Both the position numbers and the translations under genes were made by a program. Of a stretch of DNA of 64,000 nucleotides, positions 1 through 12,900 are shown in pieces. The notes beneath the pieces are model-generated. The model ran no database searches. It had not been told where the DNA came from and saw nothing but the letters and a program-made list of their open reading frames with translations. How positions within the stretch are numbered: the stretch's first letter is position 1; each line of letters opens with the position of its first letter. The DNA comes from Copromyces sp. CBS 386.78 (lineage: Eukaryota > Ascomycota > Sordariomycetes > Sordariales > Sordariaceae), in the NCBI GenBank assembly GCA_030685235.1, contig MU839184.1:62001-126000 (forward strand). Direction: 5' to 3'.

Positions 1-73
1 CTAAGTTGTTAGTCTCTTCTTTAGTAAATTATTTATAGGCCTCGTCTTTATTCTTAGAATTATTTCCGTAGAA

Positions 74-680
74 TTAAATAAAGTCTGTATTTTCGATATC
101 GTTAGAATTATTATTATTTGTATTAATGACCGCTTTCTTAGCAGTAGTAGGTTTCGTAGTAGTAAGTTTTTTAACGGCAGCGGTAAGGACTTTCTTAGCG
201 GTAGCGGGGGCTTTAATAATAGTAGGCTTTTTAATAGTAAGGGGCTTTTTAACGGTAGCGGGCTTTTTAACAGCAAGCCGGGTAAAGACTTTCTTAGCGG
301 TAGGGACTTTCTTAACGGTAGGGGGCTTTTTAACAGCGGGGGCCTTAATAGCGATAAAGACTTCGGCGATAAGGACTTCGGTAATAGGGACCTCGGTAGT
401 AAGGATATTACTTTCCTCTCCTTTAGGAGTCGTTACCAATAACGTAAAACGAGATAAAATACAAAACTCTAGTCTTTTTATTAATATAACTATAAAAAAT
501 AATTGGATGTTAAGTATAATTATATTTACTTTTAATTGACGGTACCTTCGGTTCTATCGCTTTACGCTTTTTAGGGATAGTAGCAGCCGGTTCCTTTTTA
601 GTCGATCGGCGTTTCTTAGGAGTAGGGGCTAATTCTTTATGCTCCTCTTCTTCGGTATTTTCTTTAGTATCTTCGGTATC
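74..680 (-). pseudogene. RIP-degraded Lys/Thr/Pro-rich coding remnant
   Basis: Read on the minus strand, 680 to 538 gives an open, strongly charged stretch (TEEEEHKELAPTPKKRRSTK, then a second basic cluster PKKRKA), and 439 to 74 gives a repetitive frame with units such as VKKPPTVKKVPTAKK. The two parts are separated by about 100 bases of AT-rich DNA with a GTAAAT...TATAG pattern that could be an intron. No ATG opens the 74-439 frame; its first codon is TTG. The composition resembles tails of nuclear basic proteins (histone H1-like or NLS-bearing), but there is no domain to name. C-to-T changes fit RIP. It may be the C-terminus of a transposon-carried or captured gene; function is unknown. 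Confidence 0.35.
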
Positions 681-1480
681 TTAGGTATTTTTAATATCCT
701 TTATATTTTCAATATTTTCGATATTTTTAATATCCTCTTTTAAAGCGACGAATAAATAAAGTTTCTACTTTTTTATTAATTTTATTCCCGTTAGAAAAAG
801 CATTTCTCTTTTAAATATACGTACGTTATATATTAGAGCGTAGGCTAATTATACCGCTTCTAAGTAAACTTTTTTTTAACGTTTCTAATATTTCGTTATT
901 TTTATCTAATTTATCTTATTTTTTAATATTTTTTTATATTCTATTAAAGAACTAATAAAATAGTAGATTTGCGGGCTATTTTAAATAGGAATAGGAGGGT
1001 CGCTTAATAGGCAGTATTTATCCTTCTTATACTAAATTTTGAAAATTATACAGAATATTTTATTATAGGGCTTTTAGCTTTTAGCGATTAGTTTTAATAT
1101 ATTCTAATTTAATACGTTTACTATTATATAATATTAATAAAGTAAAATTTATATAAGAGTAAAGTAATTATAATTAGTAATTTATTGTACGTAGATGTAG
1201 CGGTTAAAGTATACGAATTATAATTATAGTAATCTTTACAATAGTATTTAAATATAACGATAATAAGAATTATAAAGGATATATAATTAACTGCGCTAGT
1301 ATACGAGAGTAAGGCCGACGATAGTTGTAATACCGATTAGAAGACAATAATATAATTATAATTAATAGAAGGAGAAAAGAAGATTATAAAATTTTTCGAA
1401 TATAAAGAAATTAAATACTCTACTCGCGGTATAATAATTAAAAAAATAAATAGAATAAACGGTAAACGAAAGAAATAGGA

Positions 1481-1498
1481 GGGGGGGGGGGGGGGGGG
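1481..1498. repeat. G18 homopolymer
   Basis: Eighteen consecutive G in otherwise AT-rich DNA. Shorter G runs occur near 3768-3777 and 4256. Homopolymers of this length are unstable and hard to sequence, so the length may be inexact. Confidence 0.9.
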
Positions 1499-2559
1499 TA
1501 GAGGTTAATTTTAATCTAATCCCAATAATAACGACGACGACGAATTTATATATTATAAATAATATTAAGCGGCGTAGGGTTACTATAGTATTTAAATTAG
1601 TAGGAACCCTAGCGCGGCGTTAGGTAGAGACGACCTCCGCCCATTATAGGAAATTTAAAAAATAGGGTCCTATTAATACCCGGAGTTTTACCCGTTACTA
1701 ACGACTTTATTATAGTAAATTAAATTTAATAAAGTTAATTATAAAATTTATATTCTTATTCCTCTAATATTACGACATTTTAATACGCGGACTAAATAAT
1801 ATATTATTACCTCTCATTCTACCTAATTTTCTTAATATTACTATAATAACAATAAACGATAGCATTACTTATAGTTATCTAATTAAATTAATACTAGGTT
1901 AATAAGTATTATTAAAGTTTATATATTTTAATAAATTAACTATATATTCCAAATATACGATTTAAGTTTAATATTTATATTAATTAAAATATATAATATA
2001 AATATAATAAATATATTATATCTATTACCTATTAATAATATTATATTCGGCAAAATCTTTATTAAGTTCCTCTTACGTAAATATATAATAAATTTAAAAT
2101 AAAAAGAAAATATTATAAAATATAAAGAGAAAAAGAATTTTAAAAGAATAGAATATAGGCCTATTATATCCTATTTAGGCGGTACTATTAGAAGTATTAT
2201 TTTTATTATCCGACGGGATATAGAATTTTATAGTATTATTAATATCTTTAAATTCGACTTTCTACTTCTTTACAGTTACTTTCTTCCTTACTTTATAAAT
2301 TTAAATTACTTTTATATAGTTAAACCAGTATTCTTACTACTCCTTACATTTAATAATTAATTTCTAATAGTAGGTTAACTATAGCCGAATTGGATAGCCT
2401 TTACTATAAAGATACTTATTATCTAGGATATTAAGCCAATTAATATAGAACTTAGTAATATAATTAAATTCGATAAATAATATTAAAAGTAAACTCCTAT
2501 TATTAATATATATCCTTTTCGTTTTTATAATTATAAATAGATACTTATTACAATATTAC

Positions 2560-2930
2560 TTCCTTATAGCGGCAGAACTATTTTTAACGTCGATATAATT
2601 CTTATAAAAGTCAAAAATTTCGACGAAGTAAGTATCCGAATAAACTCTCTTAAATTTAATATAAATAAATTTAACTATATTAACATTTACGAATATAGGG
2701 TTTTCTACTATATAATCTTAGATAAATATCTTTTTAATATTAATAAAACATTTTATAATTATTAAATAGCAAAATACTTACAATTATATTATCAGTTATA
2801 CGGAGGCGCTAATTAGAAATATTTTCGTTAATCCTCTTAGCCGTATAAGCCTTAATCTTCTCGGCCTCGGCACCCGTTAAATCCCCGAAATTATAGTCTA
2901 CTAAATCCTCTTCTACCTCTTCTATTAATA
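2560..2930 (-). pseudogene. Minus-strand coding remnant, unidentified
   Basis: The minus strand has two stop-free stretches whose composition looks like protein rather than random AT-rich DNA: about 2926-2812, containing DYNFGDLTGAEAEKIKAYTA, then a TAG; and about 2700-2565, containing YFVEIFDFYKNYIDV, then a TAA. They lie in the same orientation as the charged remnant at 74-680 and may be parts of the same degraded gene or element. I do not recognise the family. The stops could be RIP products (CAG to TAG, CAA to TAA). Confidence 0.3.
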
Positions 2931-3261
2931 TTTAAAAGAAGGTTACCCAAATTTAATATTAATATATTTTAATACATTCTCTAATTAATATACAAATAGT
3001 ATTTAGAAGCCGGTAATTATATTTACGCTTCTTAATATTTTAAATATTATTAGGGGTATTAATCTTTAAACTATTAGCATTATTAGCTATTACTTCCTAT
3101 AAAATCGAAATTAAATTTATATATTGAAAATATTTTATAATTATCCCTTATAATAAACTTCTTAAAAAAATCTTCGACAATAAGCATTAATATATTTATT
3201 TCTAATATAACCTCGCTATAATTATTCTTAAAAATAGTACAATCCCCCTTAATAACCACTA

Positions 3262-3405
3262 TAACTTAGAGTTAGGTCTGCTAGGTCTATTAAGTTTACT
3301 AAATTTACTAAGTTTGTTAAAGCTATTAGGCCTATTAAATCTATTAAGTCTATTAAATTTAGTAAATTTATTAAAGCTATTAAATTTATTAAATCTACTA
3401 TTCTA
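3262..3405. repeat. Degenerate 9-bp tandem repeat
   Basis: An irregular tandem array of units like CTATTAAGT / CTATTAAAT / TTTACTAAG, about fifteen copies. The units differ mainly by transitions. It may be a RIP-altered minisatellite of a former coding repeat. Confidence 0.6.
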
Positions 3406-5379
3406 GTTAGTACTTAGGCGGCGTATTACTAGTAATAGTAATAGTAAATATCGTTAATTAGAAATATTATACTTAAGAATAGTAAATAAGTTCTCTATAT
3501 AGCGAAGTAAGAAGGATAAAATATAGTAGGGCAACGGCGTAATAGTAATCGTAAATTATATTAGTAATAAGAGGGAATACGGCATTTAAATGAAAGAAAG
3601 GAAAGGAATATAATTATTTCCTAATTCGAAAATAAAATAATTTTCGGTTTATAAAATATATTATTATAAGGAGAAGAAGGCGTAATATAAATTATTATTA
3701 AGAAGAAAGTATAAATAGAAAGGTATAGTAAAAAGTAAACGTACGCTAAGGGACGGGAAGGCGGGTAGGGGGGGGGGCTATTATAGGGAGGGACCTATAT
3801 ACTGCAACCTACCCGGACCCCGCTTAATAAATTTATTTATAAGGGCATTTATTATTTAAATACGGCAGTGAGGGGCATTCAATTTATACTTTTTTATTTC
3901 GAAATATTAATAACGGCCCACTATATATTCCTATACTATAATATACCTCTATTCCAAAGGGAGAAGCCGCGTTTTATAGTTTAAAAATATAAATAAACGC
4001 CTAATTTAATAATAGAAGCTTCGATATTCCAAAACGCAAAGCTTTAATAGCCGCCGACTTTATATAATTCTACAAATGTAAATAAGTAGAAAGGCAGCCT
4101 TTATTATTAAACCCAAACTAATAATTATAAAAAAACTAAATAATTAAACCTTTACTAAATAATTAAACCTTTATAACTAAAAAATCTTCAATTACTTTCA
4201 AGTCCCCTTTTTACCGATTAACGTATTAACTAGTAGTTTATACACGATAAATAAGACGGGGGGGGTATTAAGTATAATTTAGAGCCGTCGGTTAGAATTA
4301 TTAATTTGTTGATACTTACGTTCGAAGAAAATATTATAAATAGAATAGTTAATTACAATACATGCAAAACGGAAAAAGAAATTTAATAAGAAATTGAAAA
4401 TAGTATATAAGATAGAGTATACGAAGAAAACGAAGTAGAAAACGAATTATATACCTCTATATTAACTAATTATAATCTTAATTAATTCTAATTAAATAAT
4501 AATACCGCCGCCGCTATTGAAAATATTAGTTTTAATAACCCTAATAATAATATTAACGAAACGATTAGAGCGAGCGAATAATTTCGAATTATTATACTAA
4601 GGATAGCCCTAATTCCAAATATTTCCAACAAAACTATACTTACTATAAAAAACCTTATTTCGCCTATTTATTATTAATTAATACCGTTTACTATATTAAA
4701 TTTCGAATTAAATATAGCGCTATAGATTAAAAAGTATAATATATTCCGTTAAACCTATTTATACTTATAAGAAATTTTCTAAATTTCGAAATATTTAAAT
4801 AAAATCCGTACGCTTCCATTTTATAAAAATATATTAATAAATCGGCTTAACTATATAATCCTACTTAATATATTACAGAAAGCTATTATCTAATTAAATA
4901 AAACCGCTTTATTGAATAGGACTAAATAATACGAAGAAAGTATATATATCTTCGACTTAAAAAATATAATTAAAACTTTATTTAAATTACAAAAATTTAT
5001 TAATAAAATATATATCAATATAGTATAAATAATAAATAGTCCTATTAATAAACCTTAGTAAGTAAAATAGTAGGGAGAAAGTATAAAAACTACAAATAAT
5101 TATTTTTTTATATATTTAAATAGTAAGCCTATTTTCCCTTCCGATTTTATTATATTTTAGTACAATAAATAGTAATATATTTATAATAATTAAGAACCTA
5201 ATAACTAAATAAACGGCGAACTAATTTTATTAAATTCAATTTTATATATTAAGAAAATTCGATATTATAGGCTAAATATTAAGAATATATACCCCGGTTT
5301 ACAAATATTCCGACTTATTCTTATAATTTAATAATTATATTAGCGTTCTAAACTACCGCTCAATATATAAATAGCTAGT

Positions 5380-5620
5380 AAAAACGACGCTGAAACCGGA
5401 AACGCCGATTTCTAGTCAGGAAGTACTCTAAAACGAAAACTGACAACGGCAATCGACTTAGGAGGGTTATTTACCCCCTCCGCAATATCTTGCGACGACC
5501 GTAGCGATAACATTAAGCCGTCGCTGCCGATAACGATTAATAAAAGTGCGAGTAAGTTCGAAAATAGCGTTTACAACCCCTTCGGAGGCATTTTAAGATA
5601 TAACGACCCCGACGCCGCAT
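5380..5620. other. Patch with weaker RIP inside the AT-rich block
   Basis: This stretch keeps many CA/TG dinucleotides (for example CTGACAACGGCAATCG near 5440) while the flanking kilobases have almost none. It corresponds to the start of the LINE ORF1 region. It may be a segment with fewer duplicated copies when RIP acted. Confidence 0.5.
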
Positions 5621-8600
5621 TTATTATAAAAACTTCGGAAAAGATAGAAGAAGATAATAAAACTATAAAGAAATTTATTACTATAATAAATAAAACTATA
5701 GACTATACCGCTATAATAACCGACGACTATTACTAAATTCGAAAATTCTTTTTTAAATTCGCAAAAATTCTTATAAAGAAAAATAAGTCTAAAATACTTA
5801 AAGTAAATAAGGCTGCCGAAGCCTAATTTATTACTAAAAAAAATATTAACGATTTAAAAAAATTTATTTCGAAGGAAATAAAGAAAAACGCTTAAAAGGC
5901 GCTAAAGAAATAAGTTAATATTATTTAAAAATCGCCAGATAAAGTTAGCACTACCCTTTATTACTTATTTACTATTATTATTAAAAAGTTTATCCCCTCT
6001 AATTATAAACGCTAATTTACTATTAAAGGAGTTTAAATTACCGCTGAATTTACTACGTACTTAAATAATAATATAAAATAAACCGTCGAAAGCGCCCTAA
6101 AAAAGAGCCCGCATAAAATAATCTACGTAATTACTAAGATAGTAATAAATAGAAACTACGTAATTATTTTTAATAAATTAATTAAAGATTAATATTAAAA
6201 ATATTAAGCTTAAGCTAAAAAGGTCTTTAGAAAAAAAGCCATTATATCCTTAAATATTATAACTATTTTAATTAAAAGAATCCTATAAGTTAGTATCGAT
6301 ATAAAATAATCTAAATTAGTTATATAAAAAATAAAGGAGAAGAATAAAAAAATAAAGATTATTCGGGCTAAATTTTAAAAAAGACGTAAAGGGGAGGAGA
6401 GAAGAATATTCTTAATAGAAATTATAATTACAAAAACTATAATTTTTTTCTAAAAGAACTTTTTCCTTTAGGACGGCGGCGTATTCGTATATAAACTATT
6501 CTAAATTATAGCCTCTATTTAATAATACTTTAAATATTAGTATTTTAAATATATAGCGAAATTCTATCGCTAAAAAGACGTTTATAACTATTATAGTAAA
6601 ATTAAATATAAAGGGCTACGTATAAGAAAAGAGAATTACCCTTCAAATAAGGATAATTCTCTAATTTTTTATAAATTATATAGGAAGTTGGGGTATTTCG
6701 CCTTTAATAAAAAGAAATGCCCGTTCGTAAAAATAATTTATATGAAAATATTTATTAATTATATTAAAAGGCCTTACAATTTTACTATTTATAAAAGATT
6801 AATTAAACCGGTATTAAAATTAATAATAAAATTAGAAGAAGACGTTATAATCCTTAACGCCCCTTCTAACTCCTATTTAATTATAATTTTAAAGAGATTA
6901 TTTATAGGAAGAGGAAAAAAAGGCCGCCCTAAAAAAATTAAAGGCGGCTTTTGGCTAAAACCTATAAATATAAATTTAATAAACATTTATACCCGCTTTT
7001 AAAACGTAAATAATTATACCCGTACTAATTCTATTACTATTACGCCTTTAATTACTACTATTACTTTTAAAGAAATAATATTCCTTTAGCCCGCTATTAA
7101 ATTAGAAGGAAGCCTTTTATAAGGTAATTAATAATTTAATTAACAATATTCTATTAAAATATAGGGAAATTATACGAGAGAGGGAAAACGCTATTCGAAT
7201 AGGAAGAGACTTATAATATTATAAAAATTTAAAAGCCGGGTAAGAATTTAAATAGGAATATTTACTAGCCGAAAAATAATAAATATTATAATATCAATTA
7301 TTTAAAAAAGGGTAAAATAATAATTTATATAAATAAGAAATAGAATTTAAAAAATTTAAATTTCCGGGTTAAAAAGGATTAAATTATAATAATATTAAAG
7401 AATTTACGAAAACCGATAATTATTTACTTTATTTACTCCTTTATTTTCTTCTAAAGTACGCCAGAATATTAATAAGGGTTTCCCCTCTTCGAATTCTTCG
7501 AAGAGAAACCTCCGGCCGGCTAATATATAATTATAGGGAATTATAATTACTATTACCCCAATTAAAACTTAAAGAATAAGATTAATTTAAATACTATAAA
7601 ATCATTTACGTAAGTATAGTAATAGAAGTTTAATTTTATTACCCCCTATAGGGAATTAATAAAATTTAAAAATATAATTAAAAGAGAGAAAAATAAAATA
7701 ATTAATTATATATAAATTTTATAAAATATTAAAGCCGAATATTAGGGAATATAACGGTACGGGCAAATAAATTTAGACTACTACCTTTAAAAAGTTTAAA
7801 TCTAAATAGGAAAAAGAAATAGGAAAGTAGAAATAGAGGAAAAATTTAATTAAAATTTAATAAATGCGGAAAAAGTACGGGAAACGGCAGAAAAAAGAAT
7901 ATTAATCCTAAAGGGGATCGAAATAATAAAGGAATTTAAATTAAAATTTAATAAATTCGACGGCGAATTCGTTAATATTATAAAGGAATTCGTCCTATAT
8001 TAAAAGAAAGGTCGGGGAAAATAAATAGATTAATAGAATTTAAAATATAAAATAATATTAAAGGAGGTATAATAGAAATAATAAATTTAATTTAAAAACT
8101 AAATACTTTTAAATTAGAAAGAATTTGTAGAGGCGGTAATAAAAAAGAAGAAATTTATTATAAAGATTTAGAAAGTAAAATAGTACGATTATATTATAAA
8201 CGCGTTAAAAAACCCGAATAAACTTTAATTATTAGAAAAGTAAATTAAAATATAAAATTATTATTTAATAAATCCGCTAAAATTATTACCCTTTAAATAA
8301 AATAAGCGGACGAATAAAATTGAAAACTATAATAGTAAAATAAATATCTTTACCGACTATTTCTTCCCGAAAGTAAAGGTTCTAATAGGCTATTTACTAA
8401 ATTAAATTAAATTATTAAATAATAATATTCTAATACTTATTAATAACCTAATTACCGAGGAAGATATTTAGGAAGTCCTTTTAAAAATAGCGTTTAATAA
8501 AGTATTAAGTATCGATTAATTTTTAAATAAATTTCTAAAAATATATAAGGAACTATTTAAGTAGGTAATAATAATCTTCGCCACAATAAACCTCCGGTTC

Positions 8601-9990
8601 GGATATTTCCCTTAATAGTTTAAAAACGCGAAAGTAATTATTTTTAAAAAATTTAGAAAAAGCGCCGAATAATAAAAATTAGCCGGAATATAACGGTTTA
8701 TATCGCTTTTAAATAACGTCGGAAAAATCTTCGAAGCTTTTATAATTAAAAGGTTAATATAAATAGTAGAAGAATATAATTTCTTCCTAGAAGGCTAAAT
8801 AAGTAATTAAGTAAATTATTTAACCGAATTTACCGTCCGAATAATTATTAACGTAATCTATATAATATAAAAATTTAAACCTATAATATCTTTTATAGTC
8901 CTCGATTTAAAGGGCGTATTCAATAAAATTAATTATAAGTAGCTCTTATATACACTATAGGAAATATAATTCCCGAAATAGATCTTTTAATAAATTAATA
9001 ATTTTATTATTAAAAGAAAAAATTCTCTTTTCTTCGACAATAAAACCTCTTAACTTTATAATATTATAATAAGTATACTATAAGGCTCCCCCCTCTTATT
9101 AATCCTTTTTATTCTCTTTATTACCCTATTATACTATAAATTAATTATTATCTAAAACGTAATTACCGTCGGCTTCGCTAATAATACTAATATTATTATA
9201 ATAATTAAAATTACTAAAGAAAATTATTAAACGTTCTAAACAGTATAAAATATTTATTCGGATTAAATAATTAAAAGAAGGATAAAATTTGAAATAAATA
9301 AAATAAAATTTATATATTTTATACAAATAAGGGAATTAAGAATAGAAATTCTCTAAATCGGAAGAATTATATTTAAATTAATAGAATTAATTAAATTCTT
9401 TAAAGTTTAATTAAATTAAAAATTCAATTACCGAATATACGTAAAAGTAGTAAAAAAGAAAATAATTATATAAATAAATATACTAATATAATTAGCGGCG
9501 AAGATTTAAAATTATTTTTTTACGCGAACGAAGGAGATTTATACTAAATATATTCGGAATATAATTATATATAGAACATTAATTTTCTACTAGCTAACTA
9601 AAATTTATAGTAAATTATAAAAGATAACGATTAAGTTAGCTAAATATTAAACTAAATATTTAAAAATTATTACCGGAGCGTATAAAATTACGCTAATAAA
9701 GAATTTAAAAATAAAAACCTTTTATTTACTATTCGACCTCTATTTTAATAAACGGGTTAGGACCTTCGAAAAAAAACTTACCTATACGAATTAAATAAAA
9801 TTCGTCCGAAGGATAGTAACCTAAATAATTAATTATATTTAGGCAAGGAAAATAAGAAATCGGCTACCCGCTAATAAATTAAAAAATAGTACTACTAAAA
9901 TTAAATAAGCTAAAGAATAAGTACTAACGGAAAAACTTCTAATAATCGCAATAAATCCGCCCCCGGCAACGGGGGCGCCACTACCCCTAT
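5380..9990 (+). mobile_element. RIP-inactivated Tad-type LINE retrotransposon
   Basis: A non-LTR retrotransposon, readable through many stops. ORF1 (about 5400-7000) has the Tad-like block KKSPHKIIYVIT near 6105 and a C-terminal CX2CX4HX4C zinc knuckle near 6526-6567 whose Cys and His codons now read Tyr. The ORF2 reverse transcriptase (about 8450-9300) has ITEEDI at the start of the domain, then VLDLKGVFNKINYK, GSPL, and a FADD box that now reads FANN at 9174-9185. Downstream, 9390-9560 keeps the conserved segment IKFFKV...LAAK...TRTKEIYTK...IIY, and 9640-9760 matches the following 'TGAYK...LDLYLNKR' region. An endonuclease is only hinted at near 7300-7600. The 3' end and target duplication were not found. 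It is dead: there are many stops and both catalytic Asp are lost. Confidence 0.8.
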
Positions 9991-9999
9991 TATAAATAC

Positions 10000-12900
10000 T
10001 AAAACTAATTACTATAGACTATAAAAGGTAATTAGAAAAAATAACAATAAGAAAATAAATATTACACTATAACTACTAATTAGTAGCGGCGGCAATTAAA
10101 TTAGGCCGACGGTACAAATTTACTATCGCTGACTTTAACCCGAAATTTAACAATAATACTATAAAATAGCACATAATTAATACAAAATAAAAAAAGAAGA
10201 AAACCTAATAACTAGAAGATAATAACAAATAATACTTATTATTTAAAACGAAGAATTCCTTTCTTACCTAAATAAAGACGGAAATTATAAATTTCCGGTC
10301 CTTCTTTTTCTAAAAGAAGGTTCCGGATATTATAATACTAATTTATTCTTATAATACAAATAAAGAAATTTTTATATATATTATCTTAAATTATCTATAA
10401 ATAACTAATTATTAAATAATAATAACCGACTAATTATAAATAAAAAAAGAACTTTAAATTTATTTAAATAATAGAACCTAAATTAAAAAAATCCTTTTAT
10501 AAATATTATAATTTAATAAATTAAATAAATACTATTTAATAATCGAATTAAAGGGAGAATAATACAATAAATTTGCATAATATTTATAAATATATTCAAT
10601 TATAATACTAGAATAAAAAAATACGAAAGAAATAAGAAAAAGAAGAATTAAATTATACTAATTATAATAATTACTTAACTACAAAAATAATATCAAAGTA
10701 ATTAACTAATATTCCTCGCAAACGAAAAGTTCGCAAAACATATTAAATATTAATTCTTAATTTTTAATAATTTCGCAATACTATTAAATCTAATTTTCAT
10801 TAGCCGGAAGGTGACTAATAAAATTATTAATTATTATTAGGGAATTAATATTAATATTTCCTCCGCTAAAATTAAAAATAGGAATAATAAGATAATTAAT
10901 TAAAAATATTTCGCAATATCCCTTATATTAACAATCTTCGACCTTAATATTCCAATAGTAAAGAAGGATATTAAAATCGTATAGAAGGCCGTCCGCAATT
11001 AAATATTTATATACATCCTTAAAGAAATCGATATAAGCGTTACAAAAATAACGAATTAGGGGACTAATATTATTCTAAGAGTAGGACAAAATAATAACCG
11101 CAACCTAAATAACGTTACGCTTATTATAATAACTTAACGGAATATCTAATATATATTTTATATTAGTAATAAGATAAATAGTACTTTATTTATTAATATT
11201 TCGAAAAATATTAAAAAAGAAAACGAAAAGAAAACTACGGAAAGAAATTTACTTTTAGCATTAACGTAATAAGTATATTCTACGAAGAGCATATAAAATA
11301 TAACTATATTAAAGGACGGAATATTATAAATATAATTAATAAACTTCAAATTATAATAGAAATAAGGAATATAATAAACAATGCTAATTAATATAATTAA
11401 TAAAAAAAAAGGGAAGTAAATATAAAAATAAGAAGGATTTATTAGCCGGGAAGAAAATTAAAAGCGGAGTTAAAAATTAATACCTAGATAAAGGCTTAAA
11501 ATTCGGGCGCTAGGGAAGAAGGGAGCATAAGAAAGCAAATAAATTCAAAGGACAAGGAATCTATTATACGGACGAAATTAATATTATATTTAGTAATACT
11601 ATAATTAATACGAATTATAAAACTTAGGGGATTAAATATACGGTTAAGAAAATAGTTGGGAATACAATTAACTAAAGAAGACGCTATTTTAAAAATTAAT
11701 TAAATAAGGAAGAAAGGAAAATTCAAAAAATAGCGGCGGGGAAGAATTCTTATATAGAAAGAAAGAAAGGGCCCTTACACTTATACAAATTTTAATAGAA
11801 TTATAAGAATTTAAAGAATAATAACGAAGCGGGAAAAAGGGCAAATAATAAGGAAGAGACGATTACTATAAGCGGTTTAAGAGGAAGGAACGGCGTACGA
11901 AAACGGTATCTCGATTATTCTAATATTAGATTAAAAGCAGTAGAAAGGAAATAATTTATTTACTAAAGCGGTAAGTAAGCACCGCTATAAATAGAATTAA
12001 AATAGAGTAAACGCGATTCATTCGCAACCAAAAGGAACTAGCGGTTTTTATGCAACGGCGCTTATTGCCGTACAGTTTCCTCTAGAGAACTAGGAGAAGT
12101 ACCCCATGCCAATAAGGCGCTATAAATAAGTAACATATGGAATAAGACTATTATTATAATATATAAATAGCTATTAGGGCGATATTTATAATACTAATTA
12201 ACGTAGTCGATAATTTTACTATATTAAAACTCATTTTAATCGAGGGGTACAATATTTCAATAATATTAATATATATTATATATAAAATCCCGGATATTTA
12301 TATAAATTATACTTTTAATCTTACTTTTTTCGCTTCTTATATTCCTCCTATTCTAAAGGCTTTAATTTCGTTCGTCGTTAAATATTTCTTTAATTATAAA
12401 AAATAAAGATATAGACTAATTCGGCTTTTGTTACTATACTAAATAGAATTTAAATTGAAGTAGTAAGGACGTTAACATTTCGAAAATAATTTTATCGGAC
12501 TAAAAAACCGATTATCCTTACTATAGAATATATTCGTTAATAGTTTTGGCTTATATAGTAATAATTACATATTAATTATAAGCGTTTATATTATAGCTCT
12601 ATTCTTCGAAGAGTAGTTACGAATACAACGGGAAGGAATATTCCTAATAATACTTAATCTAACTAGCTTAAATTTAGCCAATATATTTTAATATTTAATT
12701 TATTTTACTAAATTCAATAAAAATATATAAATTACTATTAATTAATAGCACTATTTCGTATATAGTTTCGTAGTATATTTCGTTAAAAATATAATATCCT
12801 AATAAAAATTAGTAAAATACAAATCCTATTAAGCTAATTAATTATATAGAATTTATTTTATTATTAATAATAATAAATTCGACCTTTACTACGATATTAT

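Noticed and set aside
1..276. Leu-rich 91-aa frame at the window start
   Set aside because: Shadow of the Lys/Thr repeat remnant in another frame; low complexity.
6688..7002. 104-aa plus-strand ORF as an independent gene
   Set aside because: It lies directly after the LINE ORF1 zinc knuckle and has no motif of its own; it is most likely the stop-free end of ORF1.
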